From assembly GCA_937926415.1 (NCBI GenBank), contig CALBAF010000582.1:1-7141 (forward strand): 7,141 bases of DNA. The letters are read 5' to 3'. Below the pieces are notes generated by a model. That model was not told the origin of the DNA, ran no database searches, and saw only the letters and a list, made by a program, of their open reading frames with translations. Both the position numbers and the translations under genes were made by a program. Positions 1-5,853 of the stretch are shown here, piece after piece (position 1 is the first letter of the stretch; each line of letters starts with the position of its first letter). Origin of the DNA: an uncultured Actinomyces sp. GTDB taxonomy: Bacteria > Actinomycetota > Actinomycetes > Actinomycetales > Actinomycetaceae.

Positions 1-1713
1 GCGGCGGCGCTCGAGCTCCTCGTCGCTCACGTTCGCGCGCAGGACACGGTTGTTGACGTCGATTTCGATCTCGTCGCCGGTGCGCAAAAGGCCGATCGCG
101 CCGCCGGCCGCGGCCTCGGGCGAGATGTGGCCGATGGAGATGCCAGAGGTGCCGCCGGAGAAGCGGCCGTCGGTGATGAGCGCGCACTTCTTGCCCAGGC
201 CCAGGCCCTTGAGGTAGGAGGTCGGGTAGAGCATTTCCTGCATGCCGGGGCCGCCCTTGGGGCCCTCGTACTGGATGACGACGACGTCGCCTTCGGTGAC
301 TTGCTTGCTGAGGATGGCCTCGACGGCTTCCTCCTGGGATTCGACGACGAAGGCCTTGCCGACGAAGTGGAAGAGGGACTCGTCGATGCCGGCGGACTTG
401 ATGATCGCGCCGTTGGCGGCGATGTTGCCGTAGAGGACGGCCAGGCCGCCGTCCTTCGTGTAAGCGTGCTCGGCGGAGCGGATGCAGCCGGCCTCGGAGT
501 CGGTGTCGAGGGACTCGAAGAGGTTGGCGGTCGAGAAGGCCTGGGTGGTGCGCACGCCGCCGGGGGCGGCGAGGAAGCGGTGCTTGGCCTCGTCGGTAGC
601 GCGCCCGCTGCGCACGTCCCACGCACCCAGCCAGTCGGACAGGCTCTCGGAGTGGACGGAGTGGACGTCGCGGTTGAGCAGGCCGGCGCGGTCCAGCTCA
701 CCGAGCAGGGCGGGGATGCCGCCAGCGCGGTGGACGTGCTCGATGTGGTAGGTCGTGGAGTTGGGTGCCACCTTGCACAGGCAGGGCACGCGGCGCGAGA
801 TCGCGTCGATGTCGTCGAGCGTGAAGTCGACGCCGGCCTCGTTGGCGATGGCGAGGATGTGCAGGACGGTGTTGGTGGAGCCGCCCATGGCCACGTCCAG
901 GCTCATGGCGTTCTCGAAGGCGGCCTTGGTGGCGATGGAGCGCGGCAGGACGGAGTCGTCCTCGTTGTCGTAGTAGGCGCGGCACATGTCGACGATGCGC
1001 GTGCCGGCCTCGGTGAAGAGCTTCTTGCGTTCGATCTGGGTGGCCAGGGTGGTGCCGTTGCCGGGCAGGGCCAGGCCGATTGCCTCGTTGAGGCAGTTCA
1101 TGGAGTTCGCGGTGAACATGCCGGCGCAGGAGCCGCACGTGGGGCACGCGTTGGCTTCGATGCTGGCCAGCTGGGTGTCGCTGACGGAGTCGTCGACGGC
1201 CATGACCATGGCGTCGATGAGGTCGAGGCGGTGTTCGACGACGCCATCGACGGCGGCGCCGGATTCCATGGGGCCGCCGGACACGAAGATGGTGGGGATG
1301 TTCAGGCGCATGGCGGCCAGGAGCATACCGGGGGTGATCTTGTCGCAGTTGGAGATGCACACGAGGGCGTCGGCGCGGTGTGCGTTGACCATGGTTTCGA
1401 CGCTGTCGGCGATGAGGTCGCGGCTGGGCAGGGAGTAGAGCATGCCGTCGTGGCCCATGGCGATGCCGTCGTCGACGGCGATCGTGTTGAATTCCTTGGC
1501 GACGCCGCCGGCTGCTTCGATGGCTCCGGCGACGAGGTCGCCCATGTTCTTCAGGTGCACGTGGCCGGGGACAAACTGGGTGAAGGAGTTGGCGATGGCG
1601 ATGATCGGCTTACCGAAGTCGCCGTCCGTCATGCCGGTGGCGCGCCACAGGGCGCGTGCTCCGGCCATGTTGCGGCCTTGGGTAGATGTTGCCGAGCGCA
1701 GCGGGCGACTCAT
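1..1713 (-). CDS. ilvD: Dihydroxy-acid dehydratase (IlvD), 3' end outside window
   Basis: Dehydrates 2,3-dihydroxy-isovalerate and 2,3-dihydroxy-3-methylvalerate to the 2-keto acids, the third step of valine and isoleucine synthesis, in the cytoplasm. Reading leftward from the ATG at 1713-1711, 571 codons are open to the window edge. The known E. coli enzyme is about 616 residues, so roughly 45 residues are missing. The N-terminus [20 protein letters not shown] and the segment [12 protein letters not shown] (about residues 119-130) are typical; C119 is the likely cluster ligand, and D124 and K125 the metal-binding Asp and carbamylated Lys. [19 protein letters not shown] starts at residue 190, and [14 protein letters not shown] near 340 matches the long E. 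coli class. The segment [12 protein letters not shown] lacks the extra cysteine of [2Fe-2S] dehydratases, so an oxygen-sensitive [4Fe-4S] cluster is inferred. A GAAAGG ribosome site at 1720-1725, six bases before the ATG, supports the start. No frame break is seen. Confidence 0.97.
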   Translation of the reverse strand, partial: MSRPLRSATSTQGRNMAGARALWRATGMTDGDFGKPIIAIANSFTQFVPGHVHLKNMGDLVAGAIEAAGGVAKEFNTIAVDDGIAMGHDGMLYSLPSRDLIADSVETMVNAHRADALVCISNCDKITPGMLLAAMRLNIPTIFVSGGPMESGAAVDGVVEHRLDLIDAMVMAVDDSVSDTQLASIEANACPTCGSCAGMFTANSMNCLNEAIGLALPGNGTTLATQIERKKLFTEAGTRIVDMCRAYYDNEDDSVLPRSIATKAAFENAMSLDVAMGGSTNTVLHILAIANEAGVDFTLDDIDAISRRVPCLCKVAPNSTTYHIEHVHRAGGIPALLGELDRAGLLNRDVHSVHSESLSDWLGAWDVRSGRATDEAKHRFLAAPGGVRTTQAFSTANLFESLDTDSEAGCIRSAEHAYTKDGGLAVLYGNIAANGAIIKSAGIDESLFHFVGKAFVVESQEEAVEAILSKQVTEGDVVVIQYEGPKGGPGMQEMLYPTSYLKGLGLGKKCALITDGRFSGGTSGISIGHISPEAAAGGAIGLLRTGDEIEIDVNNRVLRANVSDEELERRR

Positions 1714-1745
1714 GATGTGCCTTTCTTTTGCCTTGTAATGACTCC

Positions 1746-1751
1746 ACCCTA
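1746..1751 (-). promoter_or_regulatory. Probable -10 box of the ilvD promoter
   Basis: Read on the minus strand this is TAGGGT, a TANNNT hexamer common in high-GC actinobacterial promoters. Transcription would start near 1739, giving a leader of about 26 bases that contains the GAAAGG ribosome site at 1720-1725. No good -35 hexamer lies 16-18 bases upstream, so the promoter may depend on an activator or be weak. This is inferred from sequence pattern only. Confidence 0.4.
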
Positions 1752-1782
1752 GGAGCGTGAGCGCTGCGTTTCCGTGCGGGTT

Positions 1783-1797
1783 TCGTCTCATGGACGA
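1783..1797. promoter_or_regulatory. 15-bp inverted repeat upstream of ilvD, possible operator
   Basis: TCGTC and GACGA form a perfect 5-bp dyad around the 5-base centre TCATG. The repeat lies about 45-58 bases upstream of the inferred ilvD transcription start, a usual place for an activator or a competing repressor. The regulator is not identifiable from this window. Five-base arms can occur by chance in GC-rich DNA. Confidence 0.3.
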
Positions 1798-1892
1798 GGC
1801 CGGGGCTGGGTGGGGGTGGTTTTCACGCGGTATTTCGGGGGCTATGGCGGGCGGGTTACCGTGTCAGTGGGTGGACGCTTGTGGGCGTGAAT

Positions 1893-1909
1893 GCAAGGAA
1901 AACGCAAGG
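1893..1909. repeat. Direct repeat of GCAAGG with an 11-bp period
   Basis: GCAAGG occurs at 1893-1898 and again at 1904-1909, separated by AAAAC. The period of one helical turn puts both copies on the same DNA face. It sits in the middle of the divergent ilvD / MetE-like intergenic region. It could be a tandem protein-binding site or chance; nothing else identifies it. Confidence 0.25.
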
Positions 1910-2000
1910 GGCGCGTGCGTGAATTAGCGTCTTGCAGATGAGTGGTTGATCGCATTGGTCACGCTTCGAACATTCGTCCTCGTTCTCGACGCGCGAAACG

Positions 2001-2006
2001 TAGGCT
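2001..2006 (+). promoter_or_regulatory. Probable -10 box of the MetE-like gene promoter
   Basis: TAGGCT fits TANNNT and lies 28 bases before the ATG at 2035. Transcription would start near 2013, giving a leader of about 22 bases that holds the AAAGGA ribosome site at 2024-2029. No clear -35 hexamer is visible at the usual spacing. A leader this short leaves no room for a riboswitch, so any methionine control would have to act at the DNA level. Confidence 0.4.
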
Positions 2007-2034
2007 GAGGGCACAGTGAAGAGAAAGGACTGCG

Positions 2035-3228
2035 ATGACCATTCGCACCACTCATGTTGGTTCCCTGCCCCGTACCCCCGAGCTGCTCAAGGCAAACGCC
2101 GCGCACCGCGCGGGCGAGCTGGGCGACGCTGATTTCACCAGCGTGCTGCAGGCCGAGGTTGATGGCGTTGTGAAGCGTCAGGCTGAGATTGGCCTGGATA
2201 TCGTCAACGATGGCGAGTACGGCCACGCGATGCTTGACACGGTTGATTACGGCGCGTGGTGGACGTATTCTTTCTCGCGTTTCGGCGGGCTGTCCTTTGA
2301 GGACGTGCAGCGTTTTGATGTGCGTCCCCCGGCTGGCCGCGATGGTCGTCTGTCCTTCTCGTCGTTTGCGCAGCGCCGCGACTGGCAGCGTTTCGCGGAC
2401 GCGTACGCGGATCCGGATTCGGGCATTCACATTGCGAACCGTAACCCGATCGCGTTCCCGACGATTACGGGTGAGCTGACCTACATCGGTGCCGAGGCCG
2501 TGGAGCGCGATATTGCGGGCACGAAGCACGCGCTGGAGGCGGTGGGTAAGCCGCTGTCGGATGGTTTCGTGGCGGCGATTTCGCCGGGTTCGGCGGCCCG
2601 TGTGGCTAACGCGTTCTACGAGGACGACGAGGCCGTGGTGTGGGCGTGCGCGGATGTGCTGCGCGAGGAGTACAAGCGCATTACGGACACGGGCCTGACG
2701 GTGCAGATTGATGCGCCGGATATTGCGGAGGGCTGGGATCAGATGAACCCGGAACCGTCCGTTGAGGATTACCGCGCGTTCTCGCGCGTGCGTATTGATG
2801 CGTTGAACCATGCGTTGGAGGGCATTGACCCGGATCTGGTTCGTTTCCACGTGTGCTGGGGTTCGTGGCACGGCCCGCACACGACGGATATTGCGTTCAA
2901 GGACATCGTGGATCTGGCCCTGCTGGTCAACGCGAATGGCCTGACGTTCGAGGCGGCGAATGCTCGCCACGCGCACGAGTGGACGATCTGGCGCGACACC
3001 CCGCTGCCCGAGGGCAAGTACCTGATCCCGGGCGTCGTGTCGCACTCGACGAACGTCGTGGAGCACCCGGAGCTGGTGGCTCAGCGTATCCGCCAGTTCG
3101 CGGACATTGTGGGCGACGAGCGTGTCGTGGCGTCGACGGACTGTGGCCTGGGCGGCCGCATCTACCCGTCGATTGCGTGGGCGAAGCTGGAGGCTCTTGC
3201 CGAGGGCGCTCGTCTCGCATCGAAGTGA
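2035..3228 (+). CDS. MetE C-terminal-type methyltransferase (cobalamin-independent methionine synthase II family)
   Basis: A 397-residue protein of the UROD/MetE-like TIM-barrel superfamily. It corresponds to the catalytic C-terminal half of MetE and lacks the N-terminal half of the roughly 750-residue enzyme. It begins MTIRTTHVGSLPRTPELL, the family's HVGSxPR motif, and has DIVNDGEYGH near residue 60. The zinc ligands are all present: H272 and C274 in FHVCWG, E306 in FEAAN, and C370 in TDCGLG, so a thiol-activating zinc site is very likely intact. Known relatives make methionine from homocysteine (core MetE enzymes, some with methylcobalamin proteins as donor) or act on other thiols such as coenzyme M. 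The true methyl donor and acceptor here cannot be told. The start is fixed by AAAGGA at 2024-2029. It stands alone, divergent from ilvD. It uses T-ending codons (ATT, GAT, CGT) more than its neighbours. Confidence 0.9.
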   Translation: MTIRTTHVGSLPRTPELLKANAAHRAGELGDADFTSVLQAEVDGVVKRQAEIGLDIVNDGEYGHAMLDTVDYGAWWTYSFSRFGGLSFEDVQRFDVRPPAGRDGRLSFSSFAQRRDWQRFADAYADPDSGIHIANRNPIAFPTITGELTYIGAEAVERDIAGTKHALEAVGKPLSDGFVAAISPGSAARVANAFYEDDEAVVWACADVLREEYKRITDTGLTVQIDAPDIAEGWDQMNPEPSVEDYRAFSRVRIDALNHALEGIDPDLVRFHVCWGSWHGPHTTDIAFKDIVDLALLVNANGLTFEAANARHAHEWTIWRDTPLPEGKYLIPGVVSHSTNVVEHPELVAQRIRQFADIVGDERVVASTDCGLGGRIYPSIAWAKLEALAEGARLASK

Positions 3229-3246
3229 TCGCCTGATTGCTAGCCT

Positions 3247-3278
3247 GGGGCGGATGAGTATCCACCCCGCGCGCTTTT
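3247..3278 (+). terminator. Terminator-like hairpin after the MetE-like gene
   Basis: GGGGCGGAT and ATCCACCCC (3247-3268) pair as a 9-bp stem with one C/A mismatch around the loop GAGT. A short T4 run at 3275-3278 follows after a 6-base GC spacer. It begins 18 bases after the stop codon, where a terminator is expected. The T-run is short and offset, so intrinsic termination may be inefficient. Confidence 0.45.
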
Positions 3279-3293
3279 CCCAGGGTTTTCTCA

Positions 3294-3322
3294 GCCAAAG
3301 CTCCCTGTTTTTTGAGCTTGGC
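3294..3322. repeat. Hairpin with T6 loop in the intergenic region
   Basis: GCCAAAGCTC (3294-3303) pairs with GAGCTTGGC (3314-3322), giving nine base pairs with one bulged A. The loop is CCTGTTTTTT, so the T-run is inside the loop and not after the stem, and it is not a standard intrinsic terminator for either strand. It lies just downstream of the terminator-like hairpin. Role unknown. Confidence 0.4.
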
Positions 3323-3344
3323 GTCACACAATGGGCAGTGTGTT

Positions 3345-3418
3345 GCAGCCCCCGCTTCCGGGTCGGCCTGCCGCGGTGGGGATCGCACGCCGCGTCGGGT
3401 TCCGGGATTGGGGGCTGC
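3345..3418. repeat. Perfect 9-bp inverted repeat spanning 74 bp
   Basis: GCAGCCCCC at 3345-3353 is the exact reverse complement of GGGGGCTGC at 3410-3418. Inside it, CGCGG and CCGCG form a further nested dyad, and TTCCGGG is directly repeated near each end (about 3356 and 3400). The whole could fold as a branched RNA or mark a small relic element. It is tRNA-sized but has no tRNA T-arm or anticodon-arm features. It precedes the promoter of the export operon. Confidence 0.4.
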
Positions 3419-3473
3419 GGCGCGTCCGGAGCATCTTGACACCCACGTTTTAACTCGCTTTTCCGTAATGCGA

Positions 3474-3501
3474 GTGACGGAGCGCATGCCTTTGTTATTC
3501 T
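3474..3501 (+). promoter_or_regulatory. Probable promoter of the four-gene export operon
   Basis: GTGACG at 3474-3479 matches the TGAC core of a -35 box and is followed, after a 16-base spacer, by TATTCT at 3496-3501, a good -10 box. Transcription would start near 3508, about 38 bases before the GTG start codon at 3546. A perfect TTGACA at 3436-3441 has no -10 at a usable distance and is probably not the one used. Confidence 0.5.
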
Positions 3502-3532
3502 GGAAGTAAGCACCCGCAGTCCGACGCTGTTC

Positions 3533-3539
3533 AAGGGAG
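3533..3539 (+). promoter_or_regulatory. Ribosome-binding site fixing the GTG start of the lipoprotein gene
   Basis: AAGGGAG lies six bases before GTG at 3546-3548. The nearest in-frame ATG (3597) has no comparable site and would remove the arginine-containing n-region of the signal peptide, so the GTG is preferred. Confidence 0.7.
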
Positions 3540-3545
3540 AACATC

Positions 3546-4169
3546 GTGGAAGTTCACAACAGTCAGGGCACCCGCTCCATCCGTTCGCGCGTCGTTATGT
3601 TTGCAACTGCTCTCGCCCTTGCTGCTACAGCGTGTGGCTGCCAACAGACCACACCTGCGGCGGAGGGGCCGTGGGCGGCCGACATTGAGCAGGCGCGCAG
3701 TGAGTGGGCGTCCAACGAGTTTGTCCAATCTGTCCTCGCCGACTCTTCCATCAGCGAGGCAGAACTCCAGGACATGCGTCAGCGCGTGCTGAGCTGCCTG
3801 ACGGACAAGGGCGTCACCGGCGCATCGTTCGGCCCGAGCGGCGATCTGAGCGTCCCCGATCAGCCGGTTGGCTCCTCCATATCCGCCGAACAGCAAGAAG
3901 AATTCGTCCACGCCTGTTCCATCGAAGCCGGTCAGCCGATCATCGAGGCACTCGAGTTCAACATGCGAGTCAACCCGGACCACCGGGATTTCAATGAGCT
4001 GTACACGCAGTGCTTGATCCGCAACAAGGCGGTTGAGCCATCCTTCACGGCCCAAGAGCTCGCGCGCGCTCTCGAGAGCGGAACACCTCTCGCAAGCGCG
4101 CTGCCTTTCATCGACCCATCCCAGGGTCCCGACATTTTGCGACGATGCCTCGAGGACCCCAGCAAATGA
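3546..4169 (+). CDS. Putative lipoprotein with two cysteine pairs, first gene of an export operon
   Basis: I do not recognise a named family. The 207-residue product starts at GTG and has an n-region with four arginines or histidines, a hydrophobic run (residues 16-29, VVMFATALALAATA) and C30, so it looks like a type II signal peptide. The lipobox is imperfect, with Ala and Thr at -3 and -2, and C32 follows closely. The mature part is acidic and helical, with cysteines at 84, 124, 156 and 201. Each pair (84/124 and 156/201) is spaced 40-45 residues, and each first cysteine sits in a similar setting, an acidic helix then C-L followed by a short basic segment. This suggests two copies of one small disulfide-bonded module (inference). 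The gene is 24 bases upstream of the adaptor gene and probably co-transcribed with the ABC exporter. It could be an accessory or sensor subunit, or an exported protein. A plain secreted protein is the alternative. Confidence 0.75.
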   Translation: MEVHNSQGTRSIRSRVVMFATALALAATACGCQQTTPAAEGPWAADIEQARSEWASNEFVQSVLADSSISEAELQDMRQRVLSCLTDKGVTGASFGPSGDLSVPDQPVGSSISAEQQEEFVHACSIEAGQPIIEALEFNMRVNPDHRDFNELYTQCLIRNKAVEPSFTAQELARALESGTPLASALPFIDPSQGPDILRRCLEDPSK

Positions 4170-4193
4170 CCACAACCACCCTCAGGAGTTGAG

Positions 4194-5237
4194 ATGGCAT
4201 CTTCTCGCCGCTGGCTCGCCCTCACCGCGTTCGTCGCTCTCATCACCGGCGCGGGTGGGGTCAGCGCGGGTATTCTCATCGCCTCGCCACCCACCCCGGC
4301 CTCGCTGGCCTCGTCATCTGCGCCGTCGACGGTCCCCGTCACCACGCGCGAGTTCACCGACACGCGCTCCCTCACCCTCACGATTCCCCCGGCCTCGCCT
4401 CACGAACTCACCGCCCCCATCGCCGGGCGCATCACGGCGCTTCAGGCAGCGACGGGAACTCCCATCACCTCCGGTTCTGTTCCCTGCGAGATCGACGGAC
4501 TACCCCTTCTTGCCTTAGCCCTGTCCACCCCGCTCTATCAGGACGTGGTGGACGGAGCCACGGGACCAGATATCGGTGCCCTGAATGCTGAGCTTGCTCG
4601 GCTCGGGTATGCGGCTCCCGCAGATTCTCAGCGGGTCACGGCCGCCACGCGAGCGGCCCTGGCCTCGGCGATGGGCGTGAACGACGGAGCCGGTGGTGTC
4701 CCCTCCCGCATCGAAGCCTCTCGCGTCCTGTGGATCCCGGCGCCGACCGTCACCCCGTCATCGGTCCCCGTTCACCTGGGGGATGGCGTCGATACGAGCA
4801 CTGTTCTCCTCGCCCTGGAAGACTCCCGCGATGCTTTGCGCCTCTCCGTTCCACCGGACGCCTATCCCGCGGACCACGTCATCACCCTGGGGGACACGGA
4901 CTACCCCGTTCCCGCTGACGGCGTCATCACCGACCCCACTCTGACGGCGACGATCTTGTCCTCGCGCGAGTACACGGCCTTCGTCCACTCCGCCCCAAGC
5001 GGCGATGGACCCGTTCAGTTGCCGGTCTCCTGGAAGCTCGCCTCCCCCATCACCGTCACGGTCGTCCCGCCGTCCTCAGTGATCGGAGATACGACGGCTG
5101 CGTGCGTCTTTGCAAGCGGCACGCCGATTCCCGTCTCTATCGTTTCTTCTCAGCTCGGCCGAACCTACGTCCTGCCAGCTACCCCGCTCTCCGCCGTCGA
5201 CACCGCCGTCGAGGGACGCTCATGTCCGTCGAGCTAG
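4194..5237 (+). CDS. Membrane-anchored HlyD/MacA-like adaptor with peptidoglycan-binding-like segment
   Basis: A 347-residue protein with an N-terminal membrane anchor (about residues 7-30) and the rest outside the cell. Residues 70-108, including LTAPIAGRIT and a later CEIDGLPLLAL, look like the first half of a barrel-sandwich (lipoyl-like) domain. Residues about 190-230 (VLWIPAP, then VHLGDGV and STVLLAL) look like the second half. Between them, residues 120-161 follow the pattern of a PG_binding_1 domain (GPDIGALNAELARLGY, later TAATRAAL). In Gram-negative MacA this position holds the coiled-coil hairpin that meets TolC. A wall-binding segment in its place fits a Gram-positive cell with no outer-membrane duct. 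AGGAG at 4184-4188 sets the ATG start. The gene overlaps the ATPase gene by 16 bases, so translation is likely coupled. It probably links the permease to the cell wall; the substrate is unknown. Confidence 0.82.
   Translation: MASSRRWLALTAFVALITGAGGVSAGILIASPPTPASLASSSAPSTVPVTTREFTDTRSLTLTIPPASPHELTAPIAGRITALQAATGTPITSGSVPCEIDGLPLLALALSTPLYQDVVDGATGPDIGALNAELARLGYAAPADSQRVTAATRAALASAMGVNDGAGGVPSRIEASRVLWIPAPTVTPSSVPVHLGDGVDTSTVLLALEDSRDALRLSVPPDAYPADHVITLGDTDYPVPADGVITDPTLTATILSSREYTAFVHSAPSGDGPVQLPVSWKLASPITVTVVPPSSVIGDTTAACVFASGTPIPVSIVSSQLGRTYVLPATPLSAVDTAVEGRSCPSS
5211..5216 (+). promoter_or_regulatory. Ribosome-binding site fixing the ATPase start inside the adaptor gene
   Basis: GAGGGA lies five bases before ATG 5222-5224, within the last codons of the adaptor gene. 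The reading frame is open upstream to an ATG at 5102, but residues before MSVELDNVGHKF have no counterpart in ABC ATPases, so 5222 is the start. Confidence 0.7.
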
Positions 5238-5851
5238 ACAACGTCGGGCACAAGTTCGCCGCAACCCCGTGGCTCTTTCGCCATCTGAGCGCCCGCTGCG
5301 AGGACGGTGCCCTCACCGCCATCATCGGCCCATCTGGTTCTGGCAAATCAACGCTGCTGTCGCTGATCGCGGGATGGGAGACACCAGCCGAGGGAACGAT
5401 CACCGTCCCCCATCCGGCTGGTTCGCAGAACCCCCGCATTGCGTGGGTCTTCCAGAACCCGTTCGGTGTCCGCGCGCGCAGCGCGATTGACCACGTCGCG
5501 CTGCCCCTGCTGGCCCGTGGCATGAGCCGGGCGCAGGCCGATGTCGAGGCGAACCGGCTCCTTGCTGCCTTCAACCTGGCGCATCTCGCGGAGCGCTCTT
5601 TTCGGGATCTGTCGGGCGGGGAGGCTCAGCGTGTGCTCCTCGCGCGCGGGCTCGCATGCTCCCCCGCCCTGCTCCTCGTGGATGAACCGACCGCGCAGCT
5701 TGATCAATCCACGGCTCGCGACATCGCATCCACGCTCGGCTCGCTGCGCGAGGACGGGGTGAGCGTCGTGATCGCGACGCACGATCCGTCGATTCGCGCA
5801 CAGTGCGACGCCGTCATTGACCTCGCCCGTTTCCAGGATGAGGAGGGCTAG
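5222..5851 (+). CDS. ABC transporter ATP-binding protein, MacB/LolD class
   Basis: A 209-residue cytoplasmic ATPase that powers the neighbouring permease. All core motifs are present: Walker A GPSGSGKST at 36-44, Q-loop Q78 in VFQNP, signature LSGGE at 130-134, Walker B LLLVDEP at 150-156 with catalytic E155, a D-loop reading TAQLD at 157-161 in place of the common SALD, and switch histidine H187 in ATHD. The VALPLLARG stretch at 92-100 is typical of the MacB/LolD/FtsE class. The length is slightly short of the usual 220-240 residues; the protein is a single ATPase domain with no fused membrane part. It overlaps the adaptor gene by 16 bases, and its stop is 2 bases before the permease start, so the three are almost certainly made together. 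Substrate not deducible. Confidence 0.95.
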   Translation: MSVELDNVGHKFAATPWLFRHLSARCEDGALTAIIGPSGSGKSTLLSLIAGWETPAEGTITVPHPAGSQNPRIAWVFQNPFGVRARSAIDHVALPLLARGMSRAQADVEANRLLAAFNLAHLAERSFRDLSGGEAQRVLLARGLACSPALLLVDEPTAQLDQSTARDIASTLGSLREDGVSVVIATHDPSIRAQCDAVIDLARFQDEEG

Positions 5852-5853
5852 CA

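Noticed and set aside
127..1752. A 541-codon open frame on the plus strand opposite ilvD
   Set aside because: Its product is Gly/Val/Asp-rich low-complexity sequence typical of the antisense frame of GC-rich genes, and the minus-strand frame is unmistakable IlvD.
1800..2034. Cobalamin or SAM riboswitch ahead of the MetE-like gene
   Set aside because: No conserved riboswitch boxes are seen and the inferred leader is only about 22 bases.
3345..3418. tRNA gene (74 nt with paired ends)
   Set aside because: No TTCRA T-loop at the right distance, no D-arm or anticodon arm, and a 9-bp end stem in place of 7 bp.
3436..3441. TTGACA as the -35 box of the export operon
   Set aside because: No TANNNT box lies 16-19 bases downstream; the GTGACG/TATTCT pair fits better.
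1924..3534. A 536-codon open frame on the minus strand opposite the MetE-like gene
   Set aside because: Arg-rich shadow sequence with no recognisable domain; the plus-strand frame carries all MetE motifs.
2927..3544. A 205-codon minus-strand frame across the gene-free stretch
   Set aside because: It overlaps the MetE-like gene end, has no ribosome site, and only a short CxxC segment is of interest (reported separately as a possible relic).
3597..3599. ATG at 3597 as start of the lipoprotein gene
   Set aside because: It would remove the positively charged n-region and has no ribosome site; GTG 3546 has a good one.
5102..5221. Upstream start for the ABC ATPase, adding 40 residues
   Set aside because: The extra residues lie inside the adaptor gene, are unlike any ABC ATPase N-terminus, and ATG 5222 has its own ribosome site.
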